A stretch of DNA of 64,000 bases from Lytechinus variegatus (lineage: Eukaryota > Echinodermata > Echinoidea > Temnopleuroida > Toxopneustidae): the NCBI RefSeq assembly GCF_018143015.1, contig NC_054741.1, positions 37,910,510-37,974,509 on the forward strand, in the 5' to 3' direction. This document shows, piece by piece, positions 24,359 through 36,700 of the stretch. A program made the translations under genes and the position numbers. How positions within the stretch are numbered: the stretch's first letter is position 1; the number at the start of each line of letters is the position of its first letter. The notes under the pieces are model-generated. The model was not told the origin of the DNA and did not search any database. It was given only the letters and a program-made list of their open reading frames with translations.

Positions 24359-24477
24359 GTTTCAGGAAGGGGGAGAGCTAGACGGAGAGGCGGGGAGTGC
24401 ATGGCCTTGCTTGTGTTCCTAGCTGTGTTAATTATCATCACGGTATGGTGCATGCTCAGTGCTGTGCAAATCCTTCA

Positions 24478-24619
24478 CTCGAGTTAAGGGTCTGAATTTG
24501 CAGCTTATTAATGCCTTGTGTACTGAAAGCCCTCTCAGCAAGTTTTTTTATGTGCTAGTCTTTGCGTGGAGACACAATTGCTGATCAAATTTTCAATCAG
24601 GGTCTGTGCCTGCAGACTA
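24478..24619 (+). repeat. Dispersed repeat R1, copy 2
   Basis: This is the same sequence as 9211-9350 with small differences, in the same orientation. It ends about 120 bases before the ITFG1 start codon, so it lies in the promoter or leader of that gene. Confidence 0.75.
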
Positions 24620-24624
24620 AACCC

Positions 24625-24705
24625 ATTGCCGAGGTCGAGGCCGGGGCCGAATAATAAACCGGCGCGGGCCGGCCGCGCCGGCTCCACGAACGGCCGGCCA
24701 TTAAA
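24625..24705. promoter_or_regulatory. GC-rich block, candidate core promoter or 5' leader of ITFG1
   Basis: This is one of the few GC-rich, CpG-rich stretches in the window. It has several GGCCGG steps and a self-complementary CCGGCGCG...CGCGCCGG hairpin. Its place immediately upstream of the ITFG1 start suggests a CpG-type promoter, but that is only inference. Confidence 0.4.
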
Positions 24706-24739
24706 CCTTTGCTGATGCGAAAACACGAACTATACCAGT

Positions 24740-27700
24740 ATGGATTGGTGGAATGAAGTCAAAATTTTCAATATTTTGTGGGTATGCTGTATCCTATCAA
24801 TAAGACAATGTCAGTACGTGGATGCTTCATTCACTGGTGTTACTCAGAAGATTTTTGGAGGACCACTAGAAGGACTGATCGGAGTATTTGGAGATTTCAA
24901 TATGGATAAGAAGACTGGGGCCCGTTTCTCAACACATGGACAAGTTAGTCATATCTTTATCCACCAACCACGGAGTTAGTTCCAATCTTACTAAACCTGT
25001 TTCTCGAAAGGCTTCCTAACTAGAATACCTTGATATCGATACTATCGGTAAAAAGAGCAGACGAGACGTAGCCTTAGTCACAAAATAGCATGATTTTCAA
25101 AAATATAAATTATGACAAAATTGCAAATATTATGATGAATTGGGAAATACATCTTTTCAAAATAATAGCACGGGTAAATTATGCATCATACATATTTAGG
25201 CCATGAAGACTGGAGCAATCAATTGCTGAGAAAATGAAATTATGAATAATTCATTTCATGACTAAGAAATCACATATGGACGTTGAGATGGGTACCCCCG
25301 GGATATTCAATTTTAATAGTTTACGAAAGTAAACCATAACGGTTTTCTTTGTAAAATTATGATAATTATACGGTATTTTATGATTCCAAACATCATCAAA
25401 ATATAGTTTAACATAAACTTTTTAAATATTTGATACCGAAACATACGATTTGACGAATTCTATGCATAAATTAGAGATATAATTTATCCAAATGGTAATA
25501 GGGGTCTGAAAACGACGAATACGAGCGCAGTTATGGATGGCCTGACGTGGTAGAATCTTTATCGAATAAATTATTTTACTATTTCAAAATGAATGCATGG
25601 TTTTGTGGTGTTTTACCAACAGTTTTTATAGTTTCTTTGCATTACAATTATCATTGAATGCATTATCCCACTTGTTTTGTGATGTAATTTCAACCTCTAT
25701 GATTGATTACGTAAGATTAAAATTTTTGAATTTCTAGGCACTTTTGCACGTCATAGACTACCCATGTGATGCCACTACGTCACAAAGAAAGAAGTTGTGA
25801 CAGGTTCGGAGTTGTCATAAATATTTAGTGAGGTTGTTGTACCCGAACTTGGCAAAGAGGGCTTCGTGAAACGGTTAGCGGACAAGTAGCTCACTATCTC
25901 CGATTTAGTCAAGAAGTTAGACTTATGACGGTGTTGAGAAACGGGCCCCTGATGTTTTTGTCATCACGGATAATGGTACGGTACCGTAATGCTCAGTGAA
26001 TCTAGCCCGAGAGATGCGGCGAGCTGCCGTCTGAATATTCGCTGCTCTACCTGGCCTCTGTAACGAGCTTTCTTTTTGCCAATCTTACTAATTAGTGTTT
26101 GGGATGCGTAAAACTTGTTATACTACATGTACTAGCAAATTTGCAATGATTAAAGTTAATGAAATCATTTGATTGGCTGGTAGGGAATTCGAACTTGTCA
26201 GTTGTCTTATTCTTAAGTTAATTTCAATGTTACACAAGTCCACTAGTTTCGCTTCCCATTTTCATTTGTATTATTAGATCTTGATCTCTAGTCCTACTCA
26301 TAAATATTCATGAATTGAGCTGCGATTTCTGTGCATGCGCAATTGTATTTGCAATGTTTTGGAATCAGCAGTGATACGTATGAAAATCACCAATTTTGAG
26401 ACTGATAGTTTAGAAATGTGGATTCCTATTCATGCTGTCAATTAGAGTTGCCCTCAATCCTGTGATGTTTGATCAGGGAAACAGTGATATTCTGAATGTG
26501 ATTCTGTCCAATAAGATTTGGCTATCGACATTAGACATGGCCAAGGAAAAGTATGCATTCATAAAAATGAGGATATAATTTAGTATGCTTTCCTTGATCA
26601 TAATGACTCTAAACACTGACCTGGTTATACTGGGATTCCTTTGTCCAAGAAATTTGATTAGCCAATTTATAGGCTACATGTATGTTCATGAATAGACGGT
26701 TGAAATTGTTGCTTCTGACTTACTACCATTCACTGAACATGACATATTATTGAAAAACATGGGGAAAGTGGAATATATAGCATTTGACTTATTTATTCAT
26801 TCACACGTGGTGTCAGTACACTCAGTATCGATTTTAGGAGTTGCTCCTTTCTATTCTGGTGGTACAATGAGATAGTATGATTTTTGATAATCTCTTGGGT
26901 CCACTAAAATTGGAATTACACTTTGATCCAGTATTCAGGAATGAATGAATTGTCTTTTCTTATAATAATGAATGCCTTGATTCTTGGAAATGGTCCAAAG
27001 TTGCACAGACAACTTTGACACGACTCTATTTAATGTCATGATAATTTCATCATTGTATCATAAGTCATGTGAAATTATACAAGTTTGTCCTTGCAATTGA
27101 CATTAATTTACTTTGCAATTACAATTTACTTTGTGATTACTTTCCTCCTCTTTCTTCTTCCAATTTCTCTTTAGAACCCCACCTTCTCTTTCTCCTCCTC
27201 CCTTCTCTCTTCCTCATTCTTCTTCTTTGAATTAGTTTTCTCATGCTTTTTCTCCTGTCCTTCCTCTTTACATTTCCTCTTTTCAGTATTTAATTTCCAG
27301 TTGTCCTCTGTGTTTATTTGCTTTTATTGACATCCTTTTCTATTTTGATAATTTTTCCTTCTCTTATTTTTTTTCTTTTTCCCTTAGGACATAAAATTGA
27401 GTTATATATGAAAGATGGTAATAGTTCTCATCTCCTACATATTCAACCATCTGCAACCATAGAAAGGTAGGTGGTTGAATTCTTAAAATTTAATTCATTC
27501 ATTCAGAATGTACCATTCATTAAGATTCATTATGTACCTTATTCAAGGAAGAAATATTACATGGCAGACATGAACATATTGTGCGTTGTTTGACCCAGCG
27601 CTGTTTTTTTAGACAGCACAATCCAAATATCAATCGCAGATGTGGTTTACGGTACACCATGTGGAGTGTTATAGAAACAGTGAATAGAAGAAGAAAAGAA

Positions 27701-30700
27701 ATGGATAGGCGAAAAAGTGGAAATTTGAGAGTAGAGTAATCTTTCTTGAATGTAGTCCTGAAAAGGACTGTAAACCAGAAGAGATTGATGGAGACCTGAA
27801 GACGGACAGGCAACCTGCCCAAAAACGTTGAGTCTCTCTACTGCTTCTACTCATCATCTCTACTCGCCGACTCTAGCCAGCATCTCATCCATCCTACTAT
27901 TCAAGCTGTTTTCAACTCATCAATCTCTTCTGGTTTACAGTCCTTTTCAGGATTACATTCAAGAAAGATTACTCTCAAATTTCCACTTTCTTGCCTTTCC
28001 ATTTCTTTTCTTCTATCCACTGTGTCTATAACACTCCACATGGTGTACCGTAAACTACATCTGCGATTGTTCATGCCACCATGCAAACCTTCAAACAAAA
28101 TCCAAATATCATTGAAAAAATAAATACTTCAGAAGTTTAATATTCACCTGAATAGATTAAATGGAAGATTTCACATTTTCTAGTCATATTTAGATTTTAA
28201 AGTGAGCAAATGGTTCCTTTACAAGTCTACTGCCTAGTCTCTTCTCTTCTGAAGTGTGTTTCCTTTACTTGTTTAGATTTGTTGAAATGTTTGAGTATGG
28301 CATTTCTCAGTAACAATTGAAGCTGATATTTTCATATAAAGATTAGCTTATTTTGAGCCAAGATCTCTGGCGCAACTGCTGCAAATTAAACATACATGAT
28401 TTTTCAGAAGATTGTATTGTTCTGTGAATGCTCATACTGTAAAAAAAAATTGTTATTTTGATTCAAAGAGAAAGTGGGGATAACATTTGGGCGATTATCT
28501 CTCGATTTCAACTAATCTTGGTACACAAGCAGAACATTTTGAAAATAAATTTTCGCTTGTATCAGCCTGCTTTAGATTAAAAGGTAAAGTGATCTTGAGC
28601 CATTCTTGAAATGATGCTCAATTGGTCATGATATAGAACTTATCTCTAATCCCTTAACATTTAGGTTAGATGATACAATCACTAGTATGGCTTCAGGAGA
28701 CTTTGATGGAGATTTTCAGATAGATGTTCTTATTACTACCAAGCCAAACTCTGAACCACTCAATGTGAATGTATCTACCAAGGCATTTGTTTATTGGGGG
28801 AATATAACAGCTATGAAGTATGGTAAGTACCGTCATTTGTCAAGTTTCCCATTCCTTTAAATAAATATAATTGACACAAACAACTTGGTGTGCAGATATT
28901 TAAAGTCAAAGTTATTTCATTTTACTTTGTAGAAAATGAATTATTTTGAATAATTTTTTTTCAAGAAGTAAAAAATTTTCAATATCCCTTATTTTAGCAG
29001 TCTGTTGTCCCATTGTTCTCTGAATTTTGTGAATGTTTCCCGTAATTCATTAAAAAAAATTCTTTCGGTTATGATTGAGATTGCATATGACTGTACTGGA
29101 AATTGCACAACCTAACTGGTTTTTGTCTCGCCTGCATAGCAGAGCGAGACTATAGGCGCCGCTTTTCCGACGGCGGCGGCATCAACATCAAATCTTAACC
29201 TAAGGTCAAGTTTTTGAAATGACATCATAACTTAGAAAGTATATGGACCTTGTTCATGAAACTTGGGCATAAGGTTAATCAAGTATTAGTAAACATCCTG
29301 CCTGAGTTTCAGGTCACAAGACCAAGGTCAAAGGTAATTTAGGGTCAATGAACTTTGGCCAAGTTGGGGGGATTTTGGGAATTACCATCATAACTTTGAA
29401 AGTTTATGGATCTAGTTCATAAAACTTGGCCATAAGAGTAATCAGGTATCACTGAACATCCTGTACGAGTTTCAGGTCACATGACCATGGTCAAAGGTCA
29501 TTTAAGGTCAATGAACTTTGGCCGTTTTGGGGGTATTTGTTGAATTACCATCCTAACTCTGAAAGGTTATGGATCTAGTTCATAAAACTTCGGATATAAG
29601 AGTAATCAAGTATCACTGAACATCCCCTGTGAGTTTCAGGTCACAAAACCAAGGTCAAAGGTCAGTTAAGGTCAATAAATTTTTGAATTGCCAACATAAC
29701 TTTGACAGTTTTTGGATAGAGTGAATGAAATGTGGACATGGGTGTAGTTGACAAGTCTTAAGTCACCGTTCAAATGTCATTTATGGTCAATGAACGTGGT
29801 ATTATGTCATTATATTAATGGTGTTTTTGTGAATGATTGTTTTATAGTAGTTTTCAAAGTTAGCACTGCTGCTATATTAAATTGCGTAATGCAGGCAAGA
29901 CTGCCAGAGGTGTTCCACTTGTTACACATTTGTTCACTAGTGTAATAATTCAGATGCCATGTCTTTGTTATTATAAATCATTATTGTATTTGATGATAGA
30001 ATTTCTATGATGTTCTTGTTAACTACAATATTTTTCAGGTCCTCCTACATTGATAACAGACCAGTTATCGGATCAGCCCTTAGTCATGGAGTGAGTATTG
30101 CAAATAAGTCACGTTTCATTTCATCAAGTAAACATAACTTTCTTGCCACGATTATTGGATTCTTTGATGAAAATCTGTCTTGTGAACTAGTTCGCAACCG
30201 AACTTGTGAAGGAGGAATGAAGTAAATAAACGGATTATCAAACAATACATTGTCATTATAATGTTGTTAGCTTGTTATGGGCTATTCCACGGTTACTCAC
30301 GTTACATTTGGAGACACCTTGACTCATACTTGGAGCTGTAACTCCATTATTATTGATAGGAACTAAACATCTCCTTATCACAACAAAGTACACAGTCTGA
30401 CTATCCATTGTATAAAAACAAAACTTAGGAAATTTTATTATGCTCCTGGCAAATCTTTGAAATGTGTCAGTTACTTACGTTACATGATTTGGACATGCAT
30501 AAAATGAAAAGTCAACATAAGTGAAAAGTCTCCTCATACGAGGCTCTTATGAAGGTTGATTATATCCATTTCAAAGAAGTATAATAGGGGAACAAACTTG
30601 GTATATAATTAAAAAATAAAGAACACATGTTTTTTACTTGGGGTGCAGATAATATGGTTACTCACGTTACATTTTGTCCATGTATGGTTAACAACACACA

Positions 30701-33700
30701 TGTCATTAAAAATTCAATAATGTGTGTAAAATTCATTGCTAGGAACATCAAAAAGAGATTTTGTAAAAAAAAATTTGAACAATTGGAGCTTTGTTAGGGA
30801 GTAGGAGGGAAAAGTATGATTTCGCTTACTAATAATGCATAAATTAGCATAATCGCTTAATACCAATTTACATGAAATAAATTACTGTATAGTATTGTAG
30901 ATTATGTCCAAGACAACCTGCGCACAAATTTTCGGCGTGATCGTGCGGCCAATGGCCGAGATCTCAAGGGGGACCTGGGAGGCCCCCCCCCCCCGCGGGC
31001 CATATCAACTCCCAAAATACCCCCGCCTAGATAGGGTTACAGGTATAAAGGGCATTCAATGTGTTGTTCGAACATTCTTTAAAGTTTGGTTAATCGAAAC
31101 CAAGTCTTACTAGTGCACTCTGGCATTGTAAATACTTCTACTAATATTCAATTTTTTTGTGTGATTGTATGACCACTGATATTTTGATGAACAAAGAGTC
31201 ACATCAAAGAGATGTACCCTCATTTTGCTTTTAATTAATCAAAAATAACTTCACAACTTACCATGAGACTTAAAACTTGACATCCCACAGAAAATGTTAC
31301 CTAACTGAATAATTTTTATTGGTTACTCACATTACATGATGGTTACTCACGTTACAGTTTTTGTTCATCATTTTTTTTTAAATTGTACTTTTTAATGATT
31401 TTGATAGTCATCACTGTGTCAAAGATTGTTTGAAGGAAGAGAATTTAAAATCCCACCAATTAACTGTGAAAAAATTGTCTCTCAGAAAACAAAGTCAGTT
31501 TTTTCGGTTACTCACGTTACATCACCTGAGCAGGTTGCAATATTCATTTTTGAATGAGTACTACAAATTTACTTGAAAAGCTGTTGTGTATTTTAAGTAA
31601 TTTGACTCTTCTAAACTTCAGAAATATATAAAGTTGTATGTTGTTGCAATAACAAAATGGTAATAAGGCATATTTCATTTTTCACTATTTTTCTTGTATT
31701 TTGGTACAAAACGGAAGACACAACTTTTGACCATTTTTTTCCAAAGTATACATATGAAAATAAACTTTTTATTTCTTGTTCCTGAAATCATAATGTATGA
31801 AGGACTTAAAGTATTAAAAAATTCAAGAAAATATTGAATTTGAATTTTTAAGCTCATGTCCACCAACCTGTGGAATTGCCCTTATGACAGATAAAAAATG
31901 TTTTGATTGAAAGTTTCTTATGATCTGCCCAAGGTAAACCTGACATTGCAGTAAGTGTACAAAGTAATTTTACACAAAAAACATTTAATGTAACTGAGTC
32001 AGGTACCAAAATGTTGCATCATAGGAACAGAGAAAATGAGATAAATCTAATAGACAGGATAATATTTATGCTTAGGAAACATAATAAATCACCATGTAAT
32101 ACAATGCAATGTTTATTCTGAATTCCTAAAATTCTTTCTCTTGAATCTCTCTTGAGAATTGGTCATTTGAGAAGTGTCATTATCATGAATTTTCCTGTAC
32201 AGTTGTAATGGAGACATGATTCCGGATGTCTTTGGAGCAGACATGACGGGGAAAAAGATGTTTTGGAAGACGATGTAAGTAGCTCGCTCTGCTCTTAATA
32301 TTTAGTCTTTTCATTCCAAAGGGACCCAAATCCTTGTTTTTATTTTCTTGCAAACAAGGCTACTTGATATATAAGTAGGTGCTAAAAAGTTATGACTGTG
32401 TAAGTTTGAGGTCTGTCATGTTTGAGAAAGTGGGAAGTCACGTGATAAGATATGTAATGTTGTTTTCTACATTCAACACTCGAGCATGGGTTTGCTTTTG
32501 AGTACAACTGTATTGATATTGAATTTTTTCATGATTTCACTAGTTTGTAATCATTTCTTGCAATCTTATAATTCATGTGCTTAATAAGTGAATGATACTG
32601 GAACATACTTAAATGAAAACATGTCTTTTTGTTTATAGTAAGAACCATAATATTTCAACTTTATATTTGATCACTTTGGCGCCCACATGTAAACTGAAAT
32701 ACTGATTGGAAGGATTGCCTGTTTTGAGAACCATGTATATTTTCTCATACATGTAGTGATGTTCAGTTGCAATTTCATTGGATTGAATCTATACTCAATA
32801 GGGTGAATGAGACCAGGAAGTTTGTTGAGGAGCCCCTCTCTGGTCGTGAAGATCATCCCTTGATGGTTCCAAACTCCAATGCTTTCTTGGACTTGACCGG
32901 TAACTTTGCTGCTGACCTCTTCATGGTGACCAATGGGTCATCTGGAGTGACCTTTGAGGTCTGGTCCTACCTAGCTGATACAGAGGATGAAGAAAGTACA
33001 TACACATGGCAGTTCAACAAAGAATACTCCCCTCCCACCAAACAGCCGATTGCACACCTCGGAGTGTCAACCTTTGCGGACATGAGTAAGTACCATCTGA
33101 TGAAATTTAACAGGATGGAATGCATCTATATTTATTTTATAGAATCTGAATAACTTAGTGATTAGAAGCTATTTAAAGCAATTACCGTAGAGAAATCATG
33201 CTTAGTTCAAGAATAGGTACAGAGTGGTGTGAAGTGGATATGAAGAAGTAGTAAACATTTTTTTTTTCTGCCTTTTATCAGACTGTATATGATGATGGTT
33301 GGTAATCATACACATGTTCATAATGCTTGACTCAAATCTACACTCACTATCATTGAACTTGTATTACTATGACTTCAAAAGCCCCTTCCTACCTTTCACT
33401 CTTGGTGAAGTTGATTGTTTCTGTATCGGATAGATTACTAACAAAATCTATCATGTTATATTTTGAATGCTATAGGATACAGGAGTTTATGAGATATGTG
33501 GTGAAAATAAAACATATTTGTAATCTTGAATTATTTTTGTTTTCTCTCTGTTGCATGTAGATGCAGACTCCTTCTTGGATCACATTCTACCAGTATGCTT
33601 CAATGATATCTGTACCAAAGGAGCTATCTTTGTTAAATTCTTAGGACCTGTAAGTACATGTAGTGACATTAAAGCTCCAAAGTCGTTCTGGTGTATAGCT

Positions 33701-36700
33701 TTTTCAGTGTCTGTAGATTTTAATATTGATTATTGAAATTCTCATATATTCTTACCAAGGGCAAATTCAAAAGAGGTACCATGGTTTCTTTAGCATATTT
33801 ATGTTGCCTTGATGATGAAACAATTCCAATGGCATTTTGTGATAATCTGTCTGTTAAAACAATTTCTTTGAAGTGGTTGAGTAGCCTATAAATTATATAA
33901 GTACTCTCTGTAGAGTTCTAGCACTCCAAAGGAAATAGGCTTTATCAAATATCATCTTGCATTTGGCTGGATGAACTCACTGTAAAAATACATTTCTATC
34001 AGGTAGAGGTCTACCTAACGAGGTGAAGAGGAGCTAAAGAGAGTAATGGCTTGGCTTGTTGGCACATTATTAATAGAACTGTTTAAAAATGTTTTGTCTC
34101 CATTTTGTGCTTCATATGAATAAAAGGACGTGTTCCCAAAGTTCATAAAATGAAGTAATAATGGAGAAAAGTAGAGGTCGGGCAGACAAAAAAGGATGAC
34201 TATTTTATGGCATTGCCCACAAGACATTGTAATACCACTGATTTCGCATAAGGAGGAAGAATTGATTAAGTACATGTATTAGATTTCATGATTGGCTGTG
34301 ATGCTATGGGTTTATGTGTGATACGAGAGATATCGATGCAACTTTTCTTTTTCTTTTTGATCAGATGGAGACAGAATGGACGACCATGTTCAATCTTAGC
34401 CAGGCGACATTTGACAAGAAATCCTGGGGTTTTGTCCCGCCATCAGAACACCTGACAGACTTCACTGTACTACCCCTGGTTGCAAGGACTGGTGATTACA
34501 ACCTTGATACCCTCAATGATGTCCTTGTTCTAGTTCAGTCTGGAGATCCAGGGTAAGTATGGTTGAACTGCATTCTTCACAATATTTCACTGAAACATAT
34601 CAGATCTTTTCAGGTCTAACTCTAGTCTTACCTTTTCTAACATCAGCTCTTGGCACTATGACACTCTTCCAAACTCTCTTTTATTCTTTCTCTTTTTCTT
34701 TGATGCCTCATAATTTAATATTTTGAGGGAGATGACACTACATCTGCCTGTTATTGCCTGTTAATGCCTGTAAATAGTACATATAGTAGTAGTCGAGAGT
34801 ATATCATGTACTAACATGTCCAAACTTAACCCTCATAAGACTAGGGTTATTCCGGAGGCTTGATAGACTACTTGGAGGTGTTCACTTGCTACCTTCCAAA
34901 CAACTATATTAGTATTTTCTGCTGGCCTTTCATTATCCATATTCATTTCAGTAAGAAGAGTTCAATAGAATTTCGCATTAGTATATATAATTCAATGAGG
35001 TAAATGAATTCAGTACATTGTTCTTGTCCACTTAGTTCTGTTGAGAGACGTATCATGCTGCTTCAGAACATGGGTGAAAGACTTGAGCCAGCTTGGGCTA
35101 CTGACCCAGCTAATGATATTGTATCTCCAGTTCTTGCCACTTTCATTGATATACAACGTACAGTAAGTATTCTTGATGATCTGATTCCTCATATGGTTTT
35201 AGTTGAATATATAATCTTCTAATTAAAACAAAAATGAAAACCTTTTCCCTAAAAATATTTTTTCTACACATGCTTATCAATGAAAAAAAAAAACGACCAT
35301 GTATTTTTCTCGTACAAGATAAGATTTTTCATGATCAAAATAATGCATTGCTTTCTCCGCAGATGTCACCAAAGATGGTTTTATCAGGAGAACTGTCAAG
35401 TAATGTGTTTTGTGTTCTTAATGGAAATACTGATCAATCTTCATGAATATTGTATCATATTTTTTCAGGGCCAACTTGATATTATAATTGTGAATAAAAC
35501 CGCAGGAGAAAGCCAACATGATATATACCTGATGGATAATACACTAGCCATTGATGCATACTTTGTGCAAACAGAAGGTAAGGATACAACTCACCGCATT
35601 TAGGTATTTGAGGTATAAATCTGTGTTTCATTCTTGTGTAGTCAGTCCATGAACAGATCATATGCAGGAGTTGTGAATTTATGAAATTATGCAGGTTGAA
35701 TTATGTGGGGATACATATGTATTATTATAGCTTAGGGGGAAAAAACAACATTTTATGACAGAATGCCATGCTTATTTGGCATTTTTTAAAAGATCATTGG
35801 AATGAAGATCTACTATACATACGAACACTTGGGTGGACATTTGTTGAATTTTGTTATTCCACAATTGGAATTTGAAGATTAAAAGGAAACATGAATAATG
35901 TAATCATATTTGTTATATCTATTTTTGTTTTCAGTTTTGAGTGGACTATGCAAGTCAGACTGTCCCATGTCAAGATCAAACATTGTGAGTGAACAAGACA
36001 TTTTGACATTATTTTATATCAATATAAAATGCACATTTTGTATTTATATATAAACTTTACACTCTGATATAAGACTAGGTTCCTGTGAGAGGAAAAATCA
36101 AAGATATTGATGGAATAGCCTTTAACTTTTTAGAAGACAGAATGTGCTATATACAGATTCCACAGTTTTGATGATGCATTTAAAACTGGAATATTAAATG
36201 GTGCAATGCACTATTAGTTCCCTGTAAAATTTGAAAATGCACAAACTTCAGAAGTATTTTGATAGATATTTTTATAATGTGTTTCTCATGAAAGAATTTA
36301 AAAACAAATAAAAACTTGAAACTCTTAATGATCTACTATCTGAATGAGAAAGCTTCCATGTTGAACATCACAATATTCTATTCAGCTGCATGATGCTGCT
36401 TATATTTGGGTATTAAGTATGTGCTTGCTGTTAAACCTTGCTTAGTCTGTATATATTACCCCCCCCCCCCCCCCCATCAATAAAGGTCAAATATTTTTCA
36501 TATTCCATGTTTTCTGCCACTTACCTAGCAATAACCTACAGGCAATATTCACAGAAGGGTAAAAGTAGTTTAATGTTGAACTATTATGACCCTTTTCTCT
36601 GGAACCTGATGATAACTATTATGGTTGTCTTTGTTTTTAGCCCATTTATTTGAGAAAGTAATGTGTGGAACATAAAAAATTATTTTTGTATATGGGAAGT

